Shown: positions 16,608-24,802 of the stretch, piece after piece
Layout: each line of letters starts with the position of its first letter
Numbering within the stretch: the stretch's first letter is position 1
Source of the DNA: Deltaproteobacteria bacterium
GTDB taxonomy: Bacteria > Desulfobacterota > Binatia > UBA12015
Reading direction: 5' to 3'
Assembly (NCBI GenBank): GCA_016874795.1
Contig: VGTG01000053.1
Location: 1 to 33,590, forward strand
Length of the DNA: 33,590 bases
Translations under genes and position numbers: made by a program
The notes under the pieces: generated by a model
Told to the model about the DNA's origin: nothing
Seen by the model: the letters and a program-made list of their open reading frames with translations, nothing else
The model's database searches: none

Positions 16608-17654
16608 CTATCCGCCGTGCTCGACGACCCGCTTGTCGGCGGTCGGGCCGCCGAGAAGCGTCGCCTGGTCTCCCTCGGTCTTGTAGAGCAGGCCCGCGCC
16701 GCCGACGATGTAGCCGGTCGTACCGGACAGGCTCAGCCCGCGGAACCACTCGGAGGCGAACTGGATCGGCGTCGGGAACGCCGTCCAGGTCTTGCCGTCG
16801 TCCTTGCTGCTGAGGAGCGTGCCGCGGCTGCCGACGATCCAGCCGATGCCGTCGGAGAATCCGACGTCGTAGTAGGAGAGCTCCTGGAACGGCGAGCGCA
16901 CCGGGTTCCAGGTCGCGCCGCCGTCCTCGGTCATCAGGATCGTGCTGTCGATGCCGACGGCGACACCGTGCTGGGGAGTCGTGAAGCTGATGCCGAAGAG
17001 CGTGCTCTCGACGCCGGACTGCTGCTGGCGCCACGTCTTGCCGCCGTCGTCCGTGGCGAGGATCGTCCCGAACTCTCCGCAAACCCAGGCGTGATCGGCG
17101 TCGAGATAGTTCAGGCCGTAGAGAAGCGCGTCGTCCGGCGCGATGCCCATGTCGAGAGCGGAGTCCGGCAGCTTGAAGTCCTCGGGGAGGTGCACCTGGG
17201 TCCAGGTCGCTCCGCCGTCCTCGGTGTGGACGATCTGGCCGAAGTCGCCGACGGCCGTTCCGCGGTTCTGGTTGGCGAACCGGACCTGGAGGAAGTTGCG
17301 GTCGACCGGAGTCTTCTGCTCCTTCCAGGTCGTTCCGCCGTCCGTCGAGGCGTAGATCGTCCCCTGCGTCGAGGCCACCCAGACGTGGGTCTCGTCCGCG
17401 CAGGTGACGCTGAAGTAGGGTTTCCTTCCGGACGGCTCCTGGCGCGTCCAGCTCTTGCCCCCGTCGTCCGTGCGGAAGACTCGACCGAGGTCGCCCACGA
17501 CCCAGCCGACGTTCGGGTTGGCGAAGCAGGCGCCGAAGAGGTTCACGCGAATGTCGGTCGGCGGAACCGTTTCCGCCACCGCGCGGGACGCGAGCGCCCC
17601 GCCGAAGATCAAGAGTCCGACCGCAAGGAGCGCGGCGGAACGTACGGGCCTCAT
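16608..17654 (-). CDS. YCF48/BNR-type secreted beta-propeller protein
   Basis: This 348-aa protein has a signal peptide (to about residue 27, SRAVAE) and at least six propeller repeats marked by DDGGKSWT, DGGTTWKE, DGGATWTQ, DDGGKTWR, DGGATWNP and DDGKTWTA. A degenerate seventh near the C terminus fits a seven-bladed propeller. These blades resemble the photosystem II assembly factor YCF48/Hcf136, but there is no photosynthesis here. In many heterotrophs such propellers are encoded beside DUF1302 and DUF1329 proteins, as in this operon. The ATG at 17654 follows a GGAAGGA site and lies 27 bp after the DUF1302 stop. It is probably a periplasmic scaffold that assembles or bridges the outer-membrane and transport components; that role is inferred. 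Confidence 0.88.
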   Translation of the reverse strand: MRPVRSAALLAVGLLIFGGALASRAVAETVPPTDIRVNLFGACFANPNVGWVVGDLGRVFRTDDGGKSWTRQEPSGRKPYFSVTCADETHVWVASTQGTIYASTDGGTTWKEQKTPVDRNFLQVRFANQNRGTAVGDFGQIVHTEDGGATWTQVHLPEDFKLPDSALDMGIAPDDALLYGLNYLDADHAWVCGEFGTILATDDGGKTWRQQQSGVESTLFGISFTTPQHGVAVGIDSTILMTEDGGATWNPVRSPFQELSYYDVGFSDGIGWIVGSRGTLLSSKDDGKTWTAFPTPIQFASEWFRGLSLSGTTGYIVGGAGLLYKTEGDQATLLGGPTADKRVVEHGG

Positions 17655-17681
17655 TGAGCTGATTCCTTCCCGTCCTCTCGA

Positions 17682-19448
17682 CTAGAGCACGTACTCGATC
17701 TGCAAGCGGACGTTGCTGCGGTCGCGCACGAGACCGAACTGATACTTGTACACGCCCGAATTGATCGCAGAGTAATCGATGATGAAGCGCCACGGATCAC
17801 GCGCGAACCGCACGCTCGGCTGGAACACGAACATTCCCTGCCAGTCGAAGAACATGCCGAATCCGGGCGTCGTCTGCACGGTCAGGTCGGTGAAGGGGAT
17901 GTCGTTGTTGTAGGTCGTGTTGATCAGGAGCGTCTGCAGGTAGCCGTCCTGCGCCAGCCCGACGACGCGGGTCGAGTTGTTCGGCTGCGGGATCGGGACC
18001 GACTGGCAAGGCACGCCGAACGAGCACTCGTCGTAGTTGAAGATGTGCCGGTAGAAGAACTGGGTCGAGAACAGGAAGGACTGCGCCGGGTTCAGTGCGC
18101 GGATGTACTGGTTCATGTCCCAGCCGACGACGAAGTTCAGCGTGTCCTTCCGGCTGACCGTGTCCAGGGTTCCCCCGAGGACCGGACCGAGGAAGTTCGC
18201 CACGTAGTTCCCGTCGAGCGGTGAGCCCCCGATCCTCGGGAACGCGCTCGCGACCGGCCCCTTGAAGAGCGCTTCGTTGCGGAACCACGCGATCTCGCTC
18301 CGGAGGACGCCCTTCAGCTGCGGGAACGCGGTCGTCATGGCCGCGCCGTTGATCCACACGCGCGGTGCCGTCGATTCGGCCGTGATCGTGCTGACGCCCT
18401 GATGGAAGTTCGGGTCGGTCGGCAGCGAGCCGCGGAAGTGCACGGCCTGCGTGTCGAGCATCGTCACGTAGCTCGCCGCCGTGAACGTGTAGTCCGAAAC
18501 GTTGAACACGAAGCGGCCACCGCCGCGGAGGCTCGAGGGACTCGTCGGCGGCGCGTCTAGAATCTGCAAGGTCCGGCCGGTCGGCGGGCCGAGCGGGTTC
18601 GCCCACGGTGAGCCGTTCGGCGCGCCCGGGATGAAGGCGACGGTGTTGTCGTAGGCGAGGTAGCCCTCGAAGAAGGCCTGATCGATCACGCCGCCGACGC
18701 CGCCGATGAAGTAGCTGCCGCGGAGCATATTGAGCGGCACGCGCCGCTCGTCGAGATCGACGAAGAATCCGCCGAAGCTGTTGTCGATCGGGTTGATGTT
18801 GTCGAGGAGACGGAAGACGTCGGTCTCACCCCAGACCAGGTTCTGGCGGCCGAAGCGGACGAACAGGTCGCCGAACTCCATGTCGACGAAAGCCTGGAAG
18901 AGCCGATTCCGGTACGTCGCGACCTGACGCAGGCGGTGCCGGTTGAAGTAGGTGATGCTCGGAATGAACTCGAGCTGGCCCGGAGCGAAGGTCGGGCTCT
19001 GCTTCAGGAACGCCGTGAGCTCTTGCTGGGACTCGAACGCGTTCTTGTAGACGCTGGGACCGTAGTCGTAGATGCCTTCGTACTCCCCCCGGTAGTTCAG
19101 GGTGTACTCCAAGGTGGTCATCCAGTCGGGAGTCCACTTCTCGACGAGCGGGAGAAGGTCGTGATCCCACTCGACGTCGAGGAAGTACCGGTTCTGCAGG
19201 ATGTTGCCCGCTGCCGAGTAGGGGAAGGTGCCACCGAAGTCGCATGGCGCGCCCGGCTCGCACGTGTCTTCGCCCTTCGTCGACTGCTTGGCCATCGTGC
19301 CGATGCGCAGGTTGACGTAAGCGCGCATGCTCACGTTGATCGAACCGTCGTCCGTCAACGGGATCGCGTCGGATCTCCCCGGCGCGAAGATCAGCGTCAA
19401 AGCCCCAAACAGGATTGCGAGCCGCCACCTTGCTCGTTTAGGCAACAT
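17682..19448 (-). CDS. DUF1302 outer-membrane beta-barrel protein
   Basis: This 588-aa protein is of the DUF1302 family. It has a signal peptide (residues 1-27, ending APGRSDA) and then a long alternation of short amphipathic strands. Family marks include LFVRFGRQNLVWGETDVFRLLDNINPIDNSFGGFFVDLDERRVPL and the C-terminal aromatic-bounded strand RSNVRLQIEYVL, the usual insertion signal of barrels. I chose the ATG at 19448 because the signal peptide starts there and a GAGGGGG precedes it. It is the first gene of the operon and would be the outer-membrane component. DUF1302 proteins usually occur with DUF1329 and RND transporters in pathways handling hydrophobic compounds; the substrate here is unknown. 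Confidence 0.87.
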   Translation of the reverse strand: MLPKRARWRLAILFGALTLIFAPGRSDAIPLTDDGSINVSMRAYVNLRIGTMAKQSTKGEDTCEPGAPCDFGGTFPYSAAGNILQNRYFLDVEWDHDLLPLVEKWTPDWMTTLEYTLNYRGEYEGIYDYGPSVYKNAFESQQELTAFLKQSPTFAPGQLEFIPSITYFNRHRLRQVATYRNRLFQAFVDMEFGDLFVRFGRQNLVWGETDVFRLLDNINPIDNSFGGFFVDLDERRVPLNMLRGSYFIGGVGGVIDQAFFEGYLAYDNTVAFIPGAPNGSPWANPLGPPTGRTLQILDAPPTSPSSLRGGGRFVFNVSDYTFTAASYVTMLDTQAVHFRGSLPTDPNFHQGVSTITAESTAPRVWINGAAMTTAFPQLKGVLRSEIAWFRNEALFKGPVASAFPRIGGSPLDGNYVANFLGPVLGGTLDTVSRKDTLNFVVGWDMNQYIRALNPAQSFLFSTQFFYRHIFNYDECSFGVPCQSVPIPQPNNSTRVVGLAQDGYLQTLLINTTYNNDIPFTDLTVQTTPGFGMFFDWQGMFVFQPSVRFARDPWRFIIDYSAINSGVYKYQFGLVRDRSNVRLQIEYVL

Positions 19449-19531
19449 GGGTCCCCCTCGGTCGGATATCCGTGCCGGCCACACTTCCCAGGAACGCGTG
19501 CAGCGCCACACGTCCGTGGAATTTCGCGGCG

Positions 19532-19561
19532 GTTCTATGCCCTCTCGATCGGTTGTGTCAA
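19532..19561 (-). promoter_or_regulatory. Sigma70-like promoter of the DUF1302 operon
   Basis: Read on the minus strand, a perfect TTGACA (19561-19556) is followed after 18 bp by TAGAAC (19537-19532). Transcription would start near 19525, leaving a leader of about 77 nt before the DUF1302 ATG. It lies in the 251-bp gap shared with the divergent haem-porin gene. Confidence 0.5.
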
Positions 19562-19699
19562 CGATTTCAGCGAGTTTCCGCGACCGTCTCGCCCCGCGGG
19601 AGCCCGTTCCGCATGCCTCCTTTGACTCACGCGCGGACGCGGGTGTAGAGCCTCGCCGCCGAGGTCGTTTTCTCGCCGGGGAAGAGGAGCAGCCCGACC

Positions 19700-20923
19700 A
19701 TGGTCGTTCAGAGACGCGGGTGGCGTGGCGGCAGGAAGGCGCTGGGGTTCACCCTCGCGCTCGTCACGCTCGTAGCGTGCGCCGCCACGACGGCCCGAGG
19801 CGAGCCGTACATGGCCATCCGCGAGGGCCGCAAGTGTGGGACCTGTCACGTGAACATGACGGGTGGCGGCATGCGGACCCTGCTCGCCAACACCCACATG
19901 CAGGAGATCACGCACTACCGCGACATCTTTCCCCAGCTCGACGAAGCCGCCGAGGTCTGGAACGGGCAGATCACGAGCTTCTTCTCGATCGGCGGCGACC
20001 TTCGCCTCGACGACTCGATCGTCTTCCAGGACGAGCCCGACGCGGAGGGTCAGGTCCCGCACAAGGCGTTCCGCGGGAACGTGGACGAGAACATCCTCGA
20101 CGTCCGCGAGTTCGCGACCTACTTCGACTTCAAGCTCGTCGAAGACTACCTCGACGTCTACGTCGACGTGAACTGGCTCCCGGGGAGTCCAGTGGCGCGC
20201 GAGGCCTTCGGTCTGCTGAAGGGCGTCCTGCCATGGCGAGGCTACGTGATCGCCGGCCGATTCTTGCTGGACTACGGCCTCAAGATGGAGACCGACAACC
20301 TGTTCAGCATCAACACGAGCTCGCAGGACATGTTCGTGCGCGGGCGCACCGGGACGTCGTTCACCGGGTACGACCAGGGCCTCGAGATCGGCTTCGAGCC
20401 CGGGCCGTTTCATCTGACGACGTCGGTGACGAACGCGGCTTCGGGAGACGCTACCGTGCGCGTGACGAGCAACGGCTACGGGGTCTTCCGCGACTTGCCC
20501 GTGATCGACAACGCGATGCTCGGCGCTTCGTTCATGTACGCGGCGCCGACCGGACAGGATCAGTTCATCTGGGGCTTCTACGGCGGCGCGAACCTCGGGC
20601 CGCTCGAGTACCAGGTGGAGGTCGACTGGATCCACCAGGCGATCGACGACCAGCCGAACTCCGTCGGGACGTTCCTGGCGTACGGGGAGCTGAACTACCT
20701 GCTGCTCGACTGGATGAACACGAAGGCGTTCGGCGAGTATGCGGACAACGACGGACAGCTCGGTCGAACGAACACGGCGCAGAACCGATTCGGGTTCGGG
20801 ATCGAGCCCTTCCTGGGGCGTTTTCTGCAGACTCGGCTGTTCTACTCGATCGCCAACGGTCCAAAGGACCTCGCCATCTCGAACCAGAACCGCCTCGTGA
20901 TGGAAATTCATTTGTTCTTCTAA
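19700..20923 (+). CDS. Monohaem cytochrome-porin-like outer-membrane protein
   Basis: This 407-aa protein starts at the ATG at 19700, ten bases after GAAGAGGAG. An export signal covers residues 1-34. LVAC at 24-27 could alternatively be a lipobox. A single c-type haem site, CGTCH (residues 46-50), follows in the context REGRKCGTCHVNMTGGGMR. From about residue 90 the rest has the alternating strand pattern of a beta-barrel (GYVIAGRFLLDYGLKMET, FTGYDQGLEIGFEPGPFHL, RLVMEIHLFF) and ends in Phe. The layout recalls fused cytochrome-porins such as Cyc2 of iron oxidisers, but the barrel sequence is not recognisably Cyc2. A role in electron transfer across the outer membrane is inference. It diverges from the DUF1302 operon, and its stop codon lies at the edge of a long palindrome. 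Confidence 0.75.
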   Translation: MVVQRRGWRGGRKALGFTLALVTLVACAATTARGEPYMAIREGRKCGTCHVNMTGGGMRTLLANTHMQEITHYRDIFPQLDEAAEVWNGQITSFFSIGGDLRLDDSIVFQDEPDAEGQVPHKAFRGNVDENILDVREFATYFDFKLVEDYLDVYVDVNWLPGSPVAREAFGLLKGVLPWRGYVIAGRFLLDYGLKMETDNLFSINTSSQDMFVRGRTGTSFTGYDQGLEIGFEPGPFHLTTSVTNAASGDATVRVTSNGYGVFRDLPVIDNAMLGASFMYAAPTGQDQFIWGFYGGANLGPLEYQVEVDWIHQAIDDQPNSVGTFLAYGELNYLLLDWMNTKAFGEYADNDGQLGRTNTAQNRFGFGIEPFLGRFLQTRLFYSIANGPKDLAISNQNRLVMEIHLFF

Positions 20924-21010
20924 GGGGGTCCGGTTCGTTACGGCGCATCTGCACCCAGGCTCCGGTGGTGAGCCCTGGTGCAGATGCGCCGTAACGAACC
21001 GGACCCCCTT
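20922..21010. repeat. 89-bp near-perfect palindrome (41-bp arms, 7-base loop)
   Basis: The left arm (20922-20962, from AAGGGGGTCCGG) and the right arm (20970-21010, ending CCGGACCCCCTT) pair over 41 bp with two mismatches near the loop. The first 34 bp are perfect. The left arm includes the last two bases of the haem-porin stop codon. TGGACCCCCTT repeats once more just to the right. It may end transcription of the porin gene, but it is much longer than a normal terminator and may be a mobile palindrome. Confidence 0.9.
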
Positions 21011-21019
21011 TGGACCCCC

Positions 21020-21049
21020 TTGAGCAGGCTCGGGGGGCGTGGGTATTCT
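21020..21049 (+). promoter_or_regulatory. Sigma70-like promoter of the lytic transglycosylase gene
   Basis: TTGAGC and TATTCT are spaced by 18 bp, placing a start near 21056, about 36 bases ahead of the ATG at 21092. The site lies just right of the long palindrome. Confidence 0.4.
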
Positions 21050-21091
21050 TGGACCTCTCAAAGAAACCGACCTCCGGAGGAACTCGGCTGC

Positions 21092-22177
21092 ATGTGGTGC
21101 TCGTCTCCCCGGAGCCGGCGCAGTCTGGTTTGGGTGGTGGTGGGGCTGTTGCTCGGGGCGCGTCCCGCGGACGCGCACGAGACGGCGCGGCTCGAATACC
21201 CCGACGGCTTCGAACTGCCTGCTTCGCTGGCGTTCCGGGTCCAGTTCTGGATCGACGTCTTCACCCGCTACTCGCTGCGCGAAGCGGTCGTCCACGACCG
21301 CGCGCACCCCGAACGGGTCCTCGCCGTCCTTCCCCTGAAGGTCGGCGACTCGGCGGAGCTCGCCGAGATCAAGGCGAGCTACGAGGAGGTGATTCGCGAG
21401 GTCGCGACCGCTCCGACCTTCACGCCGAGCCCGTTCCTGAACCTCTTCCTCCCCCCGGTCGATCCCTCGGCGATCGCCGCGGCCGCCGGAGTCGACCGCG
21501 TCCGCGTCCAGCCGGGACAGCGCGAGGTCTTCGCCAAGAGCATCCTTCGCTCGCGTCGCTACCTCGACGCCATCCGCCGCGAGTTCGAGCGCGCCGGCCT
21601 CCCGCAGACGCTCGCCTACCTACCGCACGTCGAGTCGTCCTTCGACTCGGAAGCCCGCTCCAGTGCGGGCGCCGTCGGGATGTGGCAGCTCATGGCAGAC
21701 ACGGCTCGACCCGTCATTCGCGTCGACGACGAGGTCGACGAGCGAACGTACCCCGTCAAGGCGACGGCCGCTGCCGCCGCGTACCTGACGCGAGCCTACG
21801 TCGCGCTCGGCAACTGGCCGCTCGCCCTGACCGCGTACAACTATGGGATCGCAGGCACCGTTCGCGCGGTGCAAGCACTGGGCGCCGACGACCTCACCGA
21901 CCTCATCGCGCATCATGACGGCGTCAACTGGGGCTTTGCGTGCAAGAACTTCTACGCTCAGTTCCTCGCCGCGGTGCACGTCGCCGAGAACACCGGCGAC
22001 TACTTCCCGGAGCTCGTCTACCCGAACGGGATCGAGCACGTCGTGCGCAAGGGGGACACGCTCTGGCACCTCTCGCGACGGTACGGCGTGCCGATCGAGT
22101 CGATTCGCGAATCCAACGCGCTCTCGGGAGCAACGACGCAGCTCCGGCTCGGGCAGCGCCTGATGATCCGCGGCTAG
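21092..22177 (+). CDS. LysM-containing lytic transglycosylase (MltD-like)
   Basis: This 361-aa protein has a signal peptide (residues 1-28, LVWVVVGLLLGARPADA), a helical N-terminal region and an SLT-type lysozyme-like domain. The catalytic Glu is in YLPHVESSFDSEARSSAGAVGMWQLM (about residues 175-200), and the later NYG and NFYAQFLAAVHVAEN segments are typical. A single C-terminal LysM repeat (VVRKGDTLWHLSRRYGVPIESIRESN) binds peptidoglycan. Such enzymes cleave the MurNAc-GlcNAc bond to form 1,6-anhydro ends in the periplasm. GGAGG 11 bases upstream fixes the ATG at 21092; the frame stays open into the palindrome further left. It ends with GGCTAG, five bases before repeat element E1. Confidence 0.92.
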   Translation: MWCSSPRSRRSLVWVVVGLLLGARPADAHETARLEYPDGFELPASLAFRVQFWIDVFTRYSLREAVVHDRAHPERVLAVLPLKVGDSAELAEIKASYEEVIREVATAPTFTPSPFLNLFLPPVDPSAIAAAAGVDRVRVQPGQREVFAKSILRSRRYLDAIRREFERAGLPQTLAYLPHVESSFDSEARSSAGAVGMWQLMADTARPVIRVDDEVDERTYPVKATAAAAAYLTRAYVALGNWPLALTAYNYGIAGTVRAVQALGADDLTDLIAHHDGVNWGFACKNFYAQFLAAVHVAENTGDYFPELVYPNGIEHVVRKGDTLWHLSRRYGVPIESIRESNALSGATTQLRLGQRLMIRG

Positions 22178-22181
22178 GCGG

Positions 22182-22367
22182 CTAGCCTGCATTTCTCACC
22201 AGATCCCTACTGCGGCGGCCGATAGCACCGAATCTTCGCGAGCTTCTCCCTCCGGGCTCCTCGACGTACTGTTCAAGTACGCCTGCGTCGCCCTCCGGTC
22301 CGAGGCTCGCGAATCTTCGGCACTCTCGACCGCCTCGCGACGTGATCTGGTGAGAAATGCAGGCTAG
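22182..22367 (+). repeat. E1 palindromic element, copy 2 (complete, 186 bp)
   Basis: The element runs from CTAGCCTGCATTTCTCACCA to its exact inverse ending TGGTGAGAAATGCAGGCTAG. The terminal inverted repeats are 24 bp and perfect. The inside is an imperfect palindrome centred on GTACTGTTCAAGTAC near 22265-22280. It fills the gap between two convergent genes, whose stop codons (GGCTAG at 22177, and CTAG at 22370 on the other strand) flank it closely. No transposase gene is present. Confidence 0.95.
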
Positions 22368-22369
22368 GT

Positions 22370-23347
22370 CTAGGCGAAGAACGACTCGATGCTGCTCGCC
22401 TCGACGGCGATCTCCAGGCTCTCGCCGGCGCGGCCCACGCGGACGCGCACCGTACGGCCGGGCGCTCGGCTCCAGATCGCGGAGTAGAGCGAGCGCCGAT
22501 CGGTCACTTCGACGCCGTCGACGGCTTCGATGACGTCGCCGGAGGCGATCTCCGCGGCCTCGGCCGGACTCTCGGGGAGGACGGCAGCAACGATCACGCT
22601 GCGGCCGATCGGGTAGCAGGTGATCCCGATCCACGCGCGCGGCGCCGCCGTCGCGTAGCGACCGCTCCGCTCGATCGCGTCGAGCATCGGCCTCGCCTCG
22701 GCCGCCGGCACGGCGAGCGTGAACTTCCCGACCTCCGCCAACGAGAGCGAGACGACGCCGAGCATCCGCCCGAGCGCGTCGATGAGCGGCCCGCCGCCGA
22801 GCCCGGGACTGGGAGCGCTCGCCGTGATCGCGTGATCGAGCATGTACTCCCAGAACGCCTCGAAGGGGGCGTAGGACGTCAAGACTCCGCTGCTCACGCG
22901 GCGGCCGTCGCCGACGCTGGCGATCACGAAGGCTTCCTCGCCGACCAGGTCGGCGCTCGCGGGCCGGATGCGCAGACCTGGAAGCCGCGCGCCCTCGACG
23001 CGCACCGCGGCGAGCCCGGTCGCGTAGTCGATCCCGACGACCGTACCGGGAAGGACGGTTCCGTCCGTCGACGTGACCTCGACGGAGCGCGCGCCGATCA
23101 CCATGTAGTGCGCCGTCAGCACCACGCCGAGCGGGTCCACCACCGTGCCAGCCCCCATCCGCTCGGTTCCCAGGATCGCCGCCGAAGCATGCGTCGGCGG
23201 GACGTCCGAGCGCAGATGCACGGTCGAGCGCAGCGCTCGGTGAAGGAGGTGAACCGATGCGTTCAAGGCGCTACGGTCTCCGGCGTACGCTCGCTGCGCG
23301 AGCCGTAGGTCGTCCGGCGTCCGGCCGCGCGCGTGGCCCGGTCGCAT
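22370..23347 (-). CDS. HtrA-like protein with PDZ domain and degenerate catalytic triad
   Basis: This 325-aa protein has the fold pattern of HtrA/DegP-type (S1C) proteases followed by one PDZ domain (about residues 225-325; VAAVLPESPAEAAEIASGDVIEAVDGVEV). The active-site residues appear lost. The usual LTNxHVV reads LTAHYMV, with Tyr81 where the His should stand and a His one residue earlier. The Asp of the TDLA motif is Gly111 (ATGLAAV), and the Ser of GNSGGPL is Gly184 (GLGGGPL). It is therefore probably a non-proteolytic PDZ binding or chaperone protein. No signal peptide is visible at this start. It diverges from pabB, and its stop is next to E1 copy 2. Confidence 0.83.
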   Translation of the reverse strand: MRPGHARGRTPDDLRLAQRAYAGDRSALNASVHLLHRALRSTVHLRSDVPPTHASAAILGTERMGAGTVVDPLGVVLTAHYMVIGARSVEVTSTDGTVLPGTVVGIDYATGLAAVRVEGARLPGLRIRPASADLVGEEAFVIASVGDGRRVSSGVLTSYAPFEAFWEYMLDHAITASAPSPGLGGGPLIDALGRMLGVVSLSLAEVGKFTLAVPAAEARPMLDAIERSGRYATAAPRAWIGITCYPIGRSVIVAAVLPESPAEAAEIASGDVIEAVDGVEVTDRRSLYSAIWSRAPGRTVRVRVGRAGESLEIAVEASSIESFFA

Positions 23348-23371
23348 TCAACAAGCGAAAAGATCGCTCGC

Positions 23372-24796
23372 ATGGCTTCCCACGAGCTCGAATACACGAC
23401 CCCGGCCCTCGTTGCCTTCGCGAGACTTCGCCAGCGTCCCGGTCTCTTCTGGGTGGACGCGGCGACCGCCGACGGCGCCTCCTTTATGGGCTTCGCCCCG
23501 GTGGCGCAACTCCACGTGCACACGAGCGGGCGCGTCGAACGCTTCGATGCGAGCGGCGAAGCGCATGCTTGCCACGGCGGGATCGCCGAGATCGAACGAT
23601 TCGTCGCCGAGGCCGCGGTGCTCGACGGCTCGGATCCGCCACCGCGCACGATCGGCTTCTTCGGATACGATCTCGGCCCGCTGCTCGAGCCGCACGTGCG
23701 CGCTCCCGGTCCGAGCGAGCCGTGGCTGCCGGCGGCATGGCTCGGTCGGTACGACGCGGTGCTCGCGTGTCATCCGATCGGCGCGCTCGACGGGCCGTGC
23801 CGCCTCGTCGTGCACGCGACGGACGACGGCGCTGCGAAGCGTTTGATCGATGCGATCGACGAAGCGAGCGACGCCGACGCCGACCTCGAATCGGCCCGCA
23901 GAGCCCTGCCCGCGGGACGCCTCCTCGAGCTTCCGAGCGAAGCGCCCTACGCGAGCGCGCTCGAGCGGGCCCTCGACTACATCGCCGCGGGCGACGTCTA
24001 CCAGGTCAACCTGACGGGACGCTTCCGCGTCGCGAGCGCCGCGGATCCGGCCGAGGTCTACGTCCGTCTGCGCGAAGCCCAGCCCGTGCCGCACGGCTTC
24101 TTTCTCGATTGCGGGCCGTTCCAGGTGCTCGGGCGATCGCCGGAGCGCTTCGTGCGCGTCCGCGGCCACGCGATCCGCACCGAGCCGATCAAGGGAACGC
24201 GGCCGCGGCACGGCGATCTCGAGGACGACCTCGCGGCCGTCGCGGAGCTGCGCGCCGATCCGAAGGAGCGCGCCGAGCACGTCATGATCGTCGACCTCGA
24301 GCGGAACGACCTCGGGCGCCTCTGCCGAGCGGGAAGCGTCCGCGTCTCCTCGTTACTGCGCGTCGAGAGCTTCGCGACGTTGCATCACCTCGTATCCACG
24401 GTCGAGGGGCGGCTCGAAACCGAGGTCGATCTCGCGTCGATCTTGCGCTCGACCTTTCCAGGCGGCTCGATCACGGGCGCGCCGAAGATCCGCGCCACGC
24501 AGGTGATTGCCGAGCTCGAGACGCAAGCACGCGGCGTGTACACGGGAGCTCTCGCGTGGTTCCGCTCTCCTCGGGACTTCGACTCCGCGATCGCGATCCG
24601 CACCGCGGTCGCGCACGAAGGCGTGCTCGCGTACCACGCCGGCGGCGGCATCGTCGCCGATTCCGATCCCGAGAAGGAGTACGCGGAGTGCTGGCTCAAG
24701 GCGCGCGTCTTCCTCGACGTCCTGCTCGGTGCATCGGCCGCCGAACGAGCGTTCTCGTCGCCGAGCGAAGCACCCGCGCCGGGGCGATTCGCGTAG
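23372..24796 (+). CDS. pabB: Aminodeoxychorismate synthase component I
   Basis: This 474-aa chorismate-binding enzyme joins chorismate and ammonia to 4-amino-4-deoxychorismate for folate synthesis. The C-terminal domain carries the family core: RSPERFVRV, TEPIKGTRPR with the PabB-type PIKGT Lys, HVMIVDLERNDLGR, FPGGSITGAPKIRA and HAGGGIVADSDPEKEYAE. The N-terminal half follows the PabB/TrpE pattern (FFGYDLGPLLE). The adjacent aminodeoxychorismate lyase gene, seven bases on, favours PabB over anthranilate synthase. Ammonia would come from a PabA subunit encoded elsewhere. I start at the ATG at 23372; the frame is open to a GTG at 23333, but that would overlap the divergent HtrA-like gene. Confidence 0.9.
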   Translation: MASHELEYTTPALVAFARLRQRPGLFWVDAATADGASFMGFAPVAQLHVHTSGRVERFDASGEAHACHGGIAEIERFVAEAAVLDGSDPPPRTIGFFGYDLGPLLEPHVRAPGPSEPWLPAAWLGRYDAVLACHPIGALDGPCRLVVHATDDGAAKRLIDAIDEASDADADLESARRALPAGRLLELPSEAPYASALERALDYIAAGDVYQVNLTGRFRVASAADPAEVYVRLREAQPVPHGFFLDCGPFQVLGRSPERFVRVRGHAIRTEPIKGTRPRHGDLEDDLAAVAELRADPKERAEHVMIVDLERNDLGRLCRAGSVRVSSLLRVESFATLHHLVSTVEGRLETEVDLASILRSTFPGGSITGAPKIRATQVIAELETQARGVYTGALAWFRSPRDFDSAIAIRTAVAHEGVLAYHAGGGIVADSDPEKEYAECWLKARVFLDVLLGASAAERAFSSPSEAPAPGRFA

Positions 24797-24802
24797 GCAT
24801 TC

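Noticed and set aside
14722-17793. A single 1023-codon minus-strand protein
   Set aside because: Only its last 247 residues (the permease) are real; the rest reads the YCF48 and ATPase genes in a wrong frame.
19700-20923. Naming the haem-porin gene cyc2
   Set aside because: Only the layout is shared; the sequence around the haem site and barrel is not recognisably Cyc2, and no iron-oxidation genes are nearby.
22182-22367. E1 as a coding element (a 61-residue frame open on both strands)
   Set aside because: The openness follows from palindromic symmetry and GC content; there is no ribosome site, start codon or protein-like composition.
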